A stretch of 64,000 nt of DNA from Goekera deserti (GCF_010685995.1 NZ_JAAGWK010000005.1:309600-373599); one strand, 5' to 3'; positions 9,073-20,177 are shown, counted from the first letter of the stretch. Numbers and translations are program-made. Notes: generated from the letters alone by a model not told the origin.

Positions 9073-10041
9073 TCAGCGGGTGCCGGAGGAGGCGAGGTCG
9101 GCGATCTGGTCGACGTTGTCGGCGTCCACGATGCCGGGCCCGGTGAGCACCGGCTGGCCACCGCCCACGGTGTTCAGGTTCTGCGCGTACAGCTTGAGCA
9201 TCACGATCGGCAGGTAGCCCTGCTCGTACTGCTGCTGGTCCACCGCGAAGCCGATCGTGCCGTCCTGGATCCCGGAGATGACGTCGGAGTTCAGGTCGAA
9301 CGTGGCCACGGTGGCCTGCGAGCCGGCGTCCCCGACGGCGGCGGCCGCCACCTGGGCCACGCTGGAGTTCAGCGTGAGGATCGCGTCGACGTCGCCGGTC
9401 TGCAGCTGCGAGGTGATCGTCGTCTGGGCCGCGGCCAGGTCGTTGATGTCGACCTGCAGGGTCTGCACCGGGGCGCCCAGGCCGGTCGAGGCGCCGTCGC
9501 AGCGCTGCTCCAGGCCGATGTTGCCGGCCTCGTGGACGACGCACAGCACCGAGGTGGCGCCCTCCGAGCGCAGCCGCTCCCCGGCACCCTGGCCGGCGAT
9601 CGTCTCGTCCTGCCCGACGTGGCCGATCGCGCCGTACTCGACCGACTGCGCCGCACCGGAGTTGATCGTCACGACCGGGATGCCGGCGGCGACCGCGGCC
9701 TCGACGGACTCGCGCAGCGCGTCCGGGTTGGCCATGGACACCACGATGCCGTCGACGTCCTGGTTGACCGCGGAGTCGATCAGCTGGGACTGGCGGCCCG
9801 GGTCGCCGTCGGACTGGTAGTCGACCGAGACGCCGAGGTCCTCGCCGGCCTGGTCCGCACCGTTCTTGACGACGTCCCAGAAGGCGTCGCCCGCGCTGCC
9901 GTGGGTGACGACGGCGAAGGACAGGTCGGCGTCCCCGCTCCCGCCGCCGGACGCCGCGGGCTCGTCGTCCCCGCTGGAGCAGGCCGTGAGTGCCAGGGGC
10001 ACCCCGACCAGGAGCGCGATCAACCGCTTGGGAACTGCCAT
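9073..10041 (-). CDS. Sugar ABC transporter substrate-binding lipoprotein
   Basis: 322 aa with a lipobox LALTAC, lipid-anchored Cys at 21, followed by an acidic/Gly linker. The rest is a type I periplasmic-binding (RbsB-like) fold: AVVTHGSAGDAFW, GIVVSMANPDALR and IPVVTINSG. Position inside the iol operon suggests inositol as ligand (inference). AGGAGGAAAG lies just before the ATG. It is 103 bp downstream of iolA, so it may be cotranscribed or have its own promoter. Confidence 0.92.
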   Translation of the reverse strand: MAVPKRLIALLVGVPLALTACSSGDDEPAASGGGSGDADLSFAVVTHGSAGDAFWDVVKNGADQAGEDLGVSVDYQSDGDPGRQSQLIDSAVNQDVDGIVVSMANPDALRESVEAAVAAGIPVVTINSGAAQSVEYGAIGHVGQDETIAGQGAGERLRSEGATSVLCVVHEAGNIGLEQRCDGASTGLGAPVQTLQVDINDLAAAQTTITSQLQTGDVDAILTLNSSVAQVAAAAVGDAGSQATVATFDLNSDVISGIQDGTIGFAVDQQQYEQGYLPIVMLKLYAQNLNTVGGGQPVLTGPGIVDADNVDQIADLASSGTR

Positions 10042-10144
10042 CGGTGCTTTCCTCCTGTGTGTACGGCGCAGCGTCGCGTCGCCGGGGCGTGGACGTGGTG
10101 TCCACGGTGGTCTGGGGCGGGAGTCGGGCTGCTCCCGCGGGCGG

Positions 10145-11641
10145 TCAGGTGGACGTCGGGAACTGCATGCTCGCCGTCACCGGCCGGGCCACGTGCGGCC
10201 AGCGTGCGGTGACCACCTTCCCGCGCGTGTAGAACGACACCCCTTCCGGACCGTGCACGTGCCGGTCGCCGAACAGGGAGTCCTTCCACCCGCCGAACGA
10301 GTAGTACGCCATCGGCACCGGGATCGGCACGTTCACCCCGATCATGCCCACCGTGACGCCACGCTGGAACCGCCGGGCGCTCTCGCCGTCGGCGGTGAAC
10401 ACCGCCGTCCCGTTGCCGTAGGGGTTGGCGTTGACCAGCGCGATGGCCTCGTCGAGGGTGTCCACCCGCAGCACCACGTGCACCGGGCCGAAGACCTCCT
10501 CGCGGTACACCTCCATGTCCGGGGTCACACCGTCGAGCAGGGTCGGGCCGACGAAGAAGCCGCCCTCGTGCCCGGCCACGGAGCGGCCGCGGCCGTCCAC
10601 CACCACCTGGGCACCCTCCCGCTCGCCGGAGTCGACCATCGCCACCACCCGGTCCCGGGCGGCGGCGGTGATCACCGGGCCCATGTCGCTGCCGGCGTCC
10701 CGGCCGGGCCCGAGCACCACCGCGTCGGCCTGCGCGGCCAGCGCCTGGACCAGCGCGTCGGCCGCGTCGCCGACCGCGACGGTCGCCGACACCGCCATGC
10801 AGCGCTGCCCGGCCGAGCCGTAGGCGGCGGCGGTCAGCTGGGCGGCGGTGTGCGCCATGTCCGCGTCCGGCAGGACGACGGCGTGGTTCTTCGCGCCGCC
10901 CAGGGCCTGCACCCGCTTGCCCGCGGCACCCGCGCGCTGGTGCACGTACCGGGCGATCGGGGTGCTGCCCACGAAGGAGACGGCGGCCACGTCCGGGTGG
11001 TCGAGCAGGGTGTCCACGGCCACCTTGTCGCCCTGCACGACGCTGAACACGCCGTCGGGCAGCCCGGCCTGCTGCCAGAGCCGGGCCACGGCCAGCGCCG
11101 CGGACGGGTCGCGCTCGCTGGGCTTGAGCACGAAAACGTTGCCGCAGGCGATCGCCACCGGGTGCATCCACATCGGGACCATCACCGGGAAGTTGAACGG
11201 CGTGATCCCGGCGACGACGCCGAGCGGCTGGCGGAAGGAGAACGAGTCGACGTCGGCGGAGACCTGGTCGGAGTAGTCGCCCTTGAGCAGCTGCGGGATG
11301 CCGCAGGCGAACTCCACGACCTCCAGGCCGCGCTGCACCTCCCCGCGTGCGTCGGAGACGACCTTGCCGTGCTCGGAGCTGACCAGCTCGGCGAGCTCGT
11401 CGGCGGCGGCGTCGACCAGCTCGCGGAAGCGGAACAGCACCCTGGTGCGGGCCGACAGGGACGACTGCGCCCAGCTCAGCCCCGCGGTCACGGCGGAGGC
11501 CACGGCCCGGTCGACGTCGGCCTGCTCGGCGAGCACCACCTCGGCCTGCTGCTCACCGGTGGCCGGGTCGAAGACGGTGCTGCGGCGGGCGCCGCCGCCG
11601 GGTGTCTCCGCGCCGTCGATCCAGTGCGGGACGGTGCGCAT
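10145..11641 (-). CDS. iolA: Methylmalonate-semialdehyde dehydrogenase (CoA-acylating)
   Basis: 498 aa. IolA/MmsA converts malonate semialdehyde to acetyl-CoA, the last step of inositol breakdown, and methylmalonate semialdehyde to propionyl-CoA. FNFPVMVPMWM and the catalytic Cys in GSAGQRCMAVS are diagnostic for this branch of the aldehyde dehydrogenases, which lack the general-base Glu. The start follows the iolD stop; an overlapping in-frame GTG two codons earlier is possible. Confidence 0.95.
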   Translation of the reverse strand: MRTVPHWIDGAETPGGGARRSTVFDPATGEQQAEVVLAEQADVDRAVASAVTAGLSWAQSSLSARTRVLFRFRELVDAAADELAELVSSEHGKVVSDARGEVQRGLEVVEFACGIPQLLKGDYSDQVSADVDSFSFRQPLGVVAGITPFNFPVMVPMWMHPVAIACGNVFVLKPSERDPSAALAVARLWQQAGLPDGVFSVVQGDKVAVDTLLDHPDVAAVSFVGSTPIARYVHQRAGAAGKRVQALGGAKNHAVVLPDADMAHTAAQLTAAAYGSAGQRCMAVSATVAVGDAADALVQALAAQADAVVLGPGRDAGSDMGPVITAAARDRVVAMVDSGEREGAQVVVDGRGRSVAGHEGGFFVGPTLLDGVTPDMEVYREEVFGPVHVVLRVDTLDEAIALVNANPYGNGTAVFTADGESARRFQRGVTVGMIGVNVPIPVPMAYYSFGGWKDSLFGDRHVHGPEGVSFYTRGKVVTARWPHVARPVTASMQFPTST

Positions 11642-11643
11642 GC

Positions 11644-13559
<1,916 letters not shown>

Positions 13560-13563
<4 letters not shown>

Positions 13564-14456
13564 GGCGCGCTCCCGAAGGGCAGTCGGGGGTCGACCTGCT
13601 GGTCGGCCCAGGTGCCGCGGACCCAGGTGTGCTCCGGGTCGTCGCAGATCCGCCAGGCCCGCTCGGCGCCCGGGCCGGCCATCACGTTGAGGTAGTACAG
13701 GTCGTAGCCGGGTGCGGCCATCGAGGGCCCGTGCCAGCCGTGCGGCACCAGCACGACGTCACCGGAGCGGACCTCGGCCAGCAGGTCCAGCGGCCGGTCG
13801 GCGGTGCCGTACACCCGCTGGTAGCCCAGGCCGCCGGGCGTCGACAGCTCGAAGTAGTAGACCTCCTCCAGCACGGTCTCCTGCCCCGGCCGGTCCTCGT
13901 CGTGCTTGTGCGGCGGCCAGCTCGACCAGTTGCCGGCCGGGGTGAGCACCTCGCAGACGATGATCGAGTCGGCGTCGGGCAGCGCGGCCGGGGTGCCCAG
14001 GTCGCGCACCTCGCGGGAGGCGGACCCGGCCCCGCGCAGCTCCACCGGGACGCCGTCCACCGGCAGGTAGCGGGCCGGGCGGTCGGTCGCGGCCCGCGCC
14101 GTCGGGACGGCGAACCGTCCGCCGGCCTCGCTGGTGACGGTGACCGTGCTGCCCCGCCCGGCGTACACCAGGTCGGTCGCCCCGTCGAACACCGAGCGTC
14201 GTCCCGCCACCAGGAACGACATCTCCTGTCCGCCACGATGGCCATCGTGGCGGGACGCGGGACCGACGGTGACCGTGCAGGAGCCGGCCAGGGGGACGAC
14301 GAGGACCTCGTCCGGGCCGGTGTCGACGGTGATCGAGCCGCCGGGGGCCAGCTCGGCGACCTTGAGCCCGGTGTGGTCCCAGCCCGCGCGCTCGGGGTCC
14401 AGGTCCAGGGCCCAGTCGCCGCGGGCCAGGGTGCCGGCGCGGTGGTGCAGCCTCAC
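13560..14456 (-). CDS. iolB: 5-deoxy-glucuronate isomerase
   Basis: 298 aa, bicupin; isomerises 5-deoxyglucuronate to 2-deoxy-5-keto-gluconate. Metal-site motifs are WPPHKHDED and the later Glu/His in YYFELS and VPHGWHGPS. Residues of about 65-85 (ASRHDGHRGGQEMSFLV) are encoded by a copy of the dispersed palindromic element, so the protein carries an extra surface loop between VTVG and AGRRSVFDG. The frame stays open and the rest is intact, so the enzyme is probably functional. It overlaps its neighbours by 4 bp on both sides. Confidence 0.95.
14203..14253 (-). repeat. Dispersed palindromic element, copy 2, inside iolB
   Basis: A perfect 24-nt palindrome at 14230-14253 with the GATGG/CCATC centre and CCGCCAC/GTGGCGG arms. 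The conserved tail runs to 14203 (GGAG, TGTCG, TCCTGG, GGCGGG). The whole unit is read in frame by iolB. It aligns with copies at 1724 and 31430. Confidence 0.8.
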
Positions 14457-15349
14457 GACGCGCCCCGCACCAGCGCGGCGGCCGCGTCGACGGCGGCCGC
14501 GACGTCGCCGTCCGGCGGGAACAGCAGGGCGCGGCCGACCACCAGGCCACGCACGCCGGGCAGCGCCAGCGCCCGGTCCCAGGTGGCGAAGGTCTCCGCC
14601 GGCGCGGCCGAGGGGTCACCGCCGAGCAGCAGCGTGGGCAGCGTGGTGGCCGCCATGACCCGGGCCATGTCCTCGACGACCGGCAGCTTCAGCCAGGTGT
14701 GCGCGCTGGTGCCGCCCAGGCCCGCCGCGACCGTCACCGAGCGCACCACGGCATCGGCGTCCAGCACGGTGCGCACCCGGCCGTCGGCGTCCCGGTGCGA
14801 CCAGAACGGCTCCACCATCGCCATCAGCCGGGCCGCGGCCAGCTCGGTGACCGCCCGCCCGCAGGCCTCCAGGGTGCGCACCGTGCCCGGGTCGGCCAGG
14901 TCGATCCGGGTCAGCATCTTCCCGCCGTCGAAACCAGCGGCGACGATCGAGGGCACGTCGTAGCCGGTGAACCGGTCGTCCAGCTCGAACGCGGCGCCCT
15001 GCAGGCCGCCGCGGTTCATCGAGGCGACCACCACCTTGCCCTCCAGGTCACCGAGCAGCAGCAGGTCCTCCAGCACGTCGGCGGTGGCCAGCACGCCGTC
15101 GACGCCGGGCCGGGCCAGGGCGGTGCGCAGCCGGGTGAGCAGGCCGACCCGGTCGGCCATCGCGGTGTGCTGGGCCCGGACGCCGAGGGCGCCCCGCGCC
15201 GGGTGGTCCGCGGCGACGAGCAGCAGCCGGCCGCTGTCGCCGAGCAGCGGGCGGCGCCGGCGCCGGGCGGCGGCCTCGGCGACCACCTCGGGGTGCCGGG
15301 CCCGGATCTCCCGGACGTCGTCCAGGTCGCGGGCGGCGGCGTCAGACAC
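14453..15349 (-). CDS. Cgl0159-type (beta/alpha)8 aldolase-like protein of inositol operons
   Basis: 298 aa from GTG 15349; GTGTCTGA overlaps the iolC stop. It looks like the class I aldolase/TIM-barrel protein encoded beside iolC in Corynebacterium glutamicum and other actinobacteria. Features are AADHPARGA near the N-terminus, a Lys in GGKMLTRID as possible Schiff-base residue, and a Lys in HTWLKLPVV. No IolJ-type class II aldolase is present in the cluster, so this protein is the candidate for cleaving 2-deoxy-5-keto-gluconate 6-phosphate (inference). Confidence 0.85.
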   Translation of the reverse strand: MSDAAARDLDDVREIRARHPEVVAEAAARRRRRPLLGDSGRLLLVAADHPARGALGVRAQHTAMADRVGLLTRLRTALARPGVDGVLATADVLEDLLLLGDLEGKVVVASMNRGGLQGAAFELDDRFTGYDVPSIVAAGFDGGKMLTRIDLADPGTVRTLEACGRAVTELAAARLMAMVEPFWSHRDADGRVRTVLDADAVVRSVTVAAGLGGTSAHTWLKLPVVEDMARVMAATTLPTLLLGGDPSAAPAETFATWDRALALPGVRGLVVGRALLFPPDGDVAAAVDAAAALVRGAS

Positions 15350-16286
15350 CGGCGGTCTCCAGCGCGGCCTCGACCTCGGCCGTGGTGGGCATGGCGGTCG
15401 AGCACTCCAGCCGGCCGGCGACGACGGCACCGGCGGCGTTGGCGAAGCGGATGGTGCGCTCCAGCGGCCAGCCGGCCAGCAGCCCGTGGCACAGCGCGCC
15501 GCCGAAGCCGTCGCCGGCGCCGAGCCCGTTGACCACCTCGACCGGCACCGGCGGCACCTGCACGGTCTCGTGGGCGGTCACGGCCAGCACGCCGGCGGGG
15601 CCCTGCTTGACCACGGCGAGCTCGACGCCGCGCGCCAGCAGCGCGGCTGCCGCCGCGTGCGGCTCGCGCTCGCCGACCGCGACGTCGCACTCGTCGAGGT
15701 TGCCCACGGCCACGGTCACCTGCGGCAGGGCGCGGGCCAGCTCTGCGGTGGCGTGCTCCCGGCTGTCCCAGGACACCGGCCGCCAGTCCAGGTCCAGCAC
15801 GGTCAGCGGACGGCGGCCCCGGGCGGCCCACGCGGCGTGGTGCGCCGACCGGCTGGGCTCGGCGGACAGCCCGGTCGTCGTCGTCCAGAAGACGCCGGCG
15901 GCGGTGATCGCCGCCCGGTCCAGCTCGTCGGCCGCGATGGCCAGGTCCGGCGCCGGCGAGCGGCCGTAGAAGTAGAGCGGGAAGTCGTCGGGCGGGAAGA
16001 CCTCGCAGAACGTCACCGGCGTGGGCAGGCCCGGCACGTCGGTCACGAAGACGTCGTCCACGCCGAGCTCGGCCAGCGCGCGGTGCACGAACCGGCCGAA
16101 CGGGTCGGCCCCGGTGCGGGTGACCACCGCGGTGCGCCGGCCGTGCCGGGCGGCGGCGACCGCGACGTTGGTGGCGCTGCCGCCCAGGAACTTGCCGAAC
16201 GTCTCGACGTGCTCCAGCCCGACGCCGACCTGCAGCGGGTAGACGTCCACGCCGACCCGTCCCATGGTCAGCACGTCCCAGCTCAT
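15342..16286 (-). CDS. iolC: 5-dehydro-2-deoxygluconokinase
   Basis: 314 aa, PfkB/ribokinase family; phosphorylates 2-deoxy-5-keto-gluconate. The GGSATNVAVAAARHG signature is near residue 35 and the anion-hole/catalytic Asp lies in NGLGAGDGFGGAL near 260. The opening MGRVGVDVYPLQ is typical of IolC. Overlaps with both neighbours indicate translational coupling. Confidence 0.95.
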   Translation of the reverse strand: MSWDVLTMGRVGVDVYPLQVGVGLEHVETFGKFLGGSATNVAVAAARHGRRTAVVTRTGADPFGRFVHRALAELGVDDVFVTDVPGLPTPVTFCEVFPPDDFPLYFYGRSPAPDLAIAADELDRAAITAAGVFWTTTTGLSAEPSRSAHHAAWAARGRRPLTVLDLDWRPVSWDSREHATAELARALPQVTVAVGNLDECDVAVGEREPHAAAAALLARGVELAVVKQGPAGVLAVTAHETVQVPPVPVEVVNGLGAGDGFGGALCHGLLAGWPLERTIRFANAAGAVVAGRLECSTAMPTTAEVEAALETAGV

Positions 16287-17170
16287 GCGAGGGACCGCAG
16301 GTGGGTCAGGCTCGCGGCCACGTCGCCCACCGGCCCGGCGCCGGGCGCGGGGTCCGCGCTCAGCACGGTGTCCTGTTCCAGCACGTACCAGCCGTCGTAC
16401 CCGGCGCCCTCCAGGCCGGTCACGATGCCGGCCACGTCGACGTCGCCGGCGCCCAGCGGGCGGTACATGCCGGCCGCCACGGCGGCCGCGTAGCCGACCT
16501 CGCCGGCGCGCACCCGGGCCGCCCACGCGTCGTCGACGTCCTTGAGGTGCACGTGCCGCACCCGGTCGGGCACCTCGGCGGCGAGCGCGGCCGGGTCGGT
16601 GCCGCCGATCAGCAGGTGCCCGGTGTCCAGGCACAGCGGCACGCCGGAGCCGTCGAGCACCCGGCGCACCTCCTCGGCGCGCTCCACGATCGTGCCGACG
16701 TGCGGGTGCAGGCAGGCGGTGACGCCCCGGTCGGCGGCCCGGGCGGCGAGTGAGTCCAGCGCCCGGAGCAGCCGGTCCCAGTCGGCCTGCGCCAGCACCG
16801 GGCGGTTCTCGTAGCCCTCCCCACCGGTGACGGCGGCGAGCACCACGACGTCGGCGCCGGCGGCGACCAGCCCGTCCAGCGCGCGGTCCAGCACCGGCAC
16901 CGGGTCGACCCCGGGGTCGTGCAGCACGACCGGCACGAACTCCCCGACCGCCCGCAGCCCGTGCTGGGCCAGCACGGCGGCCTTGTCGGCCGGGGCGGGG
17001 GGCAGGAAGCCGTCCGGGCCGAACTCGGTGGCCACCAGGCCCACGTCGCGCATCTCGGCGAGCACCCGGGTGACGGCCAGCTGATGGCCCCAGCCGGGCA
17101 CCTCGCACACGCCCCAGGAGATCGGCGCGCCGGCCACCCGGTCCAGCACGCCGCCGCGCCCGGCGGTCAC
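16283..17170 (-). CDS. iolE: Sugar phosphate isomerase/epimerase family, probable inosose dehydratase
   Basis: 295 aa from GTG 17170. AP-endonuclease 2-type TIM barrel with metal ligands in ATEFGPDGF, HPHVGTIVE, LDTGHLLIG and HVHLKDVD. It begins with GAPISWGVCEVPGWG, as in actinobacterial inositol loci. The cluster has no other dehydratase candidate, so IolE (2-keto-myo-inositol to trione) is the best call. IolI-type isomerase is the alternative, since the fold is shared. It overlaps iolG and iolC by 4 bp each. Confidence 0.8.
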   Translation of the reverse strand: MTAGRGGVLDRVAGAPISWGVCEVPGWGHQLAVTRVLAEMRDVGLVATEFGPDGFLPPAPADKAAVLAQHGLRAVGEFVPVVLHDPGVDPVPVLDRALDGLVAAGADVVVLAAVTGGEGYENRPVLAQADWDRLLRALDSLAARAADRGVTACLHPHVGTIVERAEEVRRVLDGSGVPLCLDTGHLLIGGTDPAALAAEVPDRVRHVHLKDVDDAWAARVRAGEVGYAAAVAAGMYRPLGAGDVDVAGIVTGLEGAGYDGWYVLEQDTVLSADPAPGAGPVGDVAASLTHLRSLA

Positions 17171-18195
17171 GGTGCGCTCACCAGGACGTCGTACTCCGCG
17201 GCCAGCGCGGCCAGCTGCACCGGGCGCCGCTCGCGCCGGGACACCTCGCACGCCTCGGCGACCAGCGCCGTCTGCAGCGAGTCGCGCACCGTGCACGGGC
17301 TCTCCCGCTCACCGGCCGCCATCTGCACGAAGGCGGCCAGCTCGGCGCGGTAGGCCGGCTCGAAGCGCTCCATGAACAGCGCCCACGGCCGGCCGGCGGG
17401 GAACTCGACACCCGGCTCCACCGAGCGCAGCGGCAGCCGGTCGTCCAGCCCCACCGAGACGGAGTCCAGCGAGCCGAGCACCTCCAGCCGGACGTCGCAG
17501 CCGCGGGCGTTGTACCGGGTGCCGGACAGCAGCGCGAAGGCGTCGTCCTCCATGGTGAGCAGCGCGGCACCGGCGTCGACGTCGCCGGCCTCGCGGAAGA
17601 AGTCCGCCCCGTGGTTGGCACCGGTGGCGTAGACCTCGCGCACCTCGGTGCCGGTGACCCACCGGACGGCGTCGATGTCGTGCACCGAGCAGTCGCGGAA
17701 CAGCCCGCCGGACAGCGGCACGTACGCCGCCGGCGGCGGGGCCGGGTCCAGCGTGCCGGCCCGCAGGGTGTGCACCCAGCCCAGCTCGCCCGAGCGGACG
17801 GCGGCCCGCGCGGCGGCGTACCCGGCGTCGAAGCGGCGCTGGAAGCCCACGTGCACCGCGATCCCGGCCGCCTCCACGGCGTGCATCACCGCCAGGTGCT
17901 CCACGACCGAGGGCGCGACCGGCTTCTCGCAGAACACCGGCAGGCCCGCCTCCGCGGCGCGCAGCAGCAGCCCGGCGTGCGCGGCGGTGGCGGCGGCGAC
18001 CACCACGGCGTCCGGTCCGGCGTCGAACAGCTCGTCGGTGGTGTCGACCGCGTCGGCGCCCAGCTCGGCGGCGACGGCGCGGGCCCGGGGGGCGTCGGCG
18101 TCGGCCAGCACGACCGAGTCGACGCCCGGGTGCCCGATCAGCGTCCGTGCGTGGAAGGCGCCGATCCGGCCGCTCCCGATGAGCCCCACCCGCAT
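17167..18195 (-). CDS. iolG: Inositol 2-dehydrogenase, Gfo/Idh/MocA family
   Basis: 342 aa. NAD-binding GSGRIGAFHA at residues 7-16, CEKPVAPS for cofactor/substrate contact and the catalytic HDIDAVRW region near 170. It oxidises myo-inositol to scyllo-inosose, the entry step. First gene of the operon, with GAGGAG just before the ATG. The operator at 18278-18305 lies about 83 bp upstream. Confidence 0.93.
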   Translation of the reverse strand: MRVGLIGSGRIGAFHARTLIGHPGVDSVVLADADAPRARAVAAELGADAVDTTDELFDAGPDAVVVAAATAAHAGLLLRAAEAGLPVFCEKPVAPSVVEHLAVMHAVEAAGIAVHVGFQRRFDAGYAAARAAVRSGELGWVHTLRAGTLDPAPPPAAYVPLSGGLFRDCSVHDIDAVRWVTGTEVREVYATGANHGADFFREAGDVDAGAALLTMEDDAFALLSGTRYNARGCDVRLEVLGSLDSVSVGLDDRLPLRSVEPGVEFPAGRPWALFMERFEPAYRAELAAFVQMAAGERESPCTVRDSLQTALVAEACEVSRRERRPVQLAALAAEYDVLVSAP

Positions 18196-18277
18196 GTCTT
18201 CTCCTCGTCGTCCCCTGCTCGGACCCGGGCCCGTTCCCGGGCCACCCGATCGTGGAGTGTGGTCCGGGCCACTGGTC

Positions 18278-18305
18278 ATGTCAACATGTCAGGACATATG
18301 GACAT
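18278..18305. promoter_or_regulatory. Nested palindromic operator between iolG and the GntR regulator
   Basis: ATGTC at 18278 and 18286, GACAT at 18293 and 18301, separated by 3, 2 and 3 nt. The four half-sites form a two-layer palindrome centred at 18291/18292. It sits in the divergent intergenic region and can serve both promoters. It is the obvious binding site for the adjacent GntR repressor, with inositol or a pathway intermediate as inducer (inference). Confidence 0.75.
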
Positions 18306-18360
18306 CCTCGGTGCCAGGGCGCACGATCCTGTCGCCGTCGACGCCCGGAGGGAGGTGCCC

Positions 18361-19089
18361 GTGCTGCCCTTCGACGTGGACCGCTCCAGCCCCGTGCCGC
18401 TGTACTTCCAGGTCGCGCAGCAGATCGAGGCCGCCATCGACAGCGGCACGCTGGCCCCCGGCGACCGGCTGGAGAACGAGGTGGCCCTCGCCGACCGGCT
18501 CGGCCTGTCCCGGCCCACCATGCGCCAGGCCATCCAGTCGCTGGTCGAGCGGGGGCTGCTGGTGCGCCGCCGCGGCGTGGGCACCCAGGTCGTGCAGGGC
18601 CGGGTACGCCGCCCGGTCCGGCTCTCCAGCCTGCACGACGACCTGGTCCGCTCCGGCCAGCACCCGACGACGACGGTGCTGCTGCACGAGACCGGCCCCG
18701 CCCCGGCCGAGGTCGCCCTCACCCTGGGCCTGGCGCCGGGCACCGACGTGGTGACCCTCGGCCGGCTGCGCTGCGTCGACGACGGCCCGCTGGCGGTGCT
18801 GCACAACTGGCTGCCGGCCGACCTGCTCCCCGCCGACGCCGACCTCACCCACCACGGGCTGTACGAGGTGCTCCGCGCCCAGGGCGTGCACCTGCGGGTG
18901 GCCAGCCAGCAGATCAGCGCCGAGGGCGCCGACGCCGAGACCGCCGGCCGGCTGGGCCTGGACCCCGGCGCGCCGGTGCTCGTCGTCGAGCGCACCTGCT
19001 GGGACGACTCCGGCCGCGCCGTCGAGTTCGCCCGGCACCACTACCGGGCCGACGGGTACACGGTCGAGATGACCCTCGTCGACCCGTGA
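18361..19089 (+). CDS. GntR family transcriptional regulator with UTRA domain (IolR-like)
   Basis: 242 aa from GTG 18361, chosen because GGAGGGAGG lies just upstream; ATG 18298 is possible but falls inside the operator. Residues 1-75 are the winged helix (PLYFQVAQQI, SRPTMRQAIQSL, VRRRGVGTQV). Residues 85-240 are the UTRA ligand domain of HutC-type regulators, ending in ARHHYRADGYTVEM. Divergent from the inositol operon and next to the nested operator, it is most likely its repressor and autoregulated. Confidence 0.9.
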   Translation: MLPFDVDRSSPVPLYFQVAQQIEAAIDSGTLAPGDRLENEVALADRLGLSRPTMRQAIQSLVERGLLVRRRGVGTQVVQGRVRRPVRLSSLHDDLVRSGQHPTTTVLLHETGPAPAEVALTLGLAPGTDVVTLGRLRCVDDGPLAVLHNWLPADLLPADADLTHHGLYEVLRAQGVHLRVASQQISAEGADAETAGRLGLDPGAPVLVVERTCWDDSGRAVEFARHHYRADGYTVEMTLVDP

Positions 19090-19106
19090 GCCGGGCTGCC
19101 TAGGCT
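19078..19106 (+). promoter_or_regulatory. Candidate leaderless promoter
   Basis: TAGGCT at 19101-19106 lies 6 bp before the GTG at 19113, with GTCGAC at 19078-19083 at 17-bp spacing. There is no ribosome site before the GTG. The geometry suggests transcription starts at the start codon (leaderless), which supports GTG 19113 over ATG 19122. Confidence 0.45.
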
Positions 19107-19112
19107 CGGAAC

Positions 19113-20177
19113 GTGGACGTCATGGGCTCCGGGCACGAACAGGTCGTCTTCTGCTCCGATCGCGCGTCGGGGCTCCGGGCGGTGATCGCGATCCACTCCA
19201 CCGCCCTGGGGCCGGCGCTCGGCGGCACCCGCTTCTTCCCCTACGCCAGCGAGCAGGACGCCGTCACCGACGCCCTGGCGCTGTCCCGGGCGATGGCCTA
19301 CAAGAACAGCCTGGCCGGCCTGGACCTCGGCGGCGGCAAGGGCGTCATCATCGGCGACCCGCGCACCGACAAGACCGAGCAGCTGCTGCGGGCCTACGGG
19401 CGGTTCGTGGAGTCCCTCGGCGGGCGCTACCTGTCCGCCTGCGACGTCGGCACCACCAACGCCGACCTGGACGTCGTGGCCCGGGAGACCCGGTTCGCCC
19501 ACGGCCGCTCGCTGGTCAACGGCGGCTGCGGCGACTCCTCGGTGCTCACCGCCTTCGGCGTCTTCCAGGGCATGCGGGCGGCCGCGCAGCACCGGTGGGG
19601 CAGCCCCACGCTGCGCGGGCGCACGGTGGCGGTGGCCGGCGTCGGCAAGGTGGGCTCCTGGCTGGTCGACCGGCTGGTCGACGACGGCGCCTCGGTGGTG
19701 GTGACCGACGTCGACCCCGGTGCGGTGACCCGGGTCCGGGAGCGGCACCCCGGCGTGGCCGTGGCCCCGGACACCGCGGCCCTGGTACGCACCCCGCACG
19801 ACGTCTACGCCCCCTGCGCCCTCGGCGGCGCCCTGGACGACGAGACGGTGGCCGTGCTGCCCGCGGAGATCGTCTGCGGCGGGGCGAACAACCAGCTGGC
19901 GCACGCGGGCACCGCGGAGCTGCTGCAGCGCCGCGGCGTGCTCTACGCCCCGGACTACCTGGTCAACGCCGGTGGCGTGATCCAGGTGGAGGACGAGCGG
20001 CACGGCTTCGACTTCGCCCGGGCGCAGGCGCGCGCCACGACCATCTTCGACGCCACGCTGCGCGTGCTCACCGCGGCCGCCGAGCGGGACGAGTCACCCG
20101 CCGTGGCCGCCGACCGGCTCGCCGAGGACCGCATCGCGCAGGTCGGCCGGCTCGCCACGATCCGCCTCCCTCGCTGA
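19113..20177 (+). CDS. Leu/Val dehydrogenase family protein
   Basis: 354 aa, Glu/Leu/Phe/Val dehydrogenase superfamily; NAD-dependent oxidative deamination of branched-chain amino acids, as in Streptomyces valine dehydrogenase. GGGKGVI holds the catalytic Lys near residue 75-80, [10 protein letters not shown] the catalytic Asp, and [10 protein letters not shown] the NAD-binding glycines. NGGCGDSS and GGANNQL are conserved family segments. It ends 173 bp before the DUF3073 gene. Confidence 0.92.
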   Translation: MDVMGSGHEQVVFCSDRASGLRAVIAIHSTALGPALGGTRFFPYASEQDAVTDALALSRAMAYKNSLAGLDLGGGKGVIIGDPRTDKTEQLLRAYGRFVESLGGRYLSACDVGTTNADLDVVARETRFAHGRSLVNGGCGDSSVLTAFGVFQGMRAAAQHRWGSPTLRGRTVAVAGVGKVGSWLVDRLVDDGASVVVTDVDPGAVTRVRERHPGVAVAPDTAALVRTPHDVYAPCALGGALDDETVAVLPAEIVCGGANNQLAHAGTAELLQRRGVLYAPDYLVNAGGVIQVEDERHGFDFARAQARATTIFDATLRVLTAAAERDESPAVAADRLAEDRIAQVGRLATIRLPR

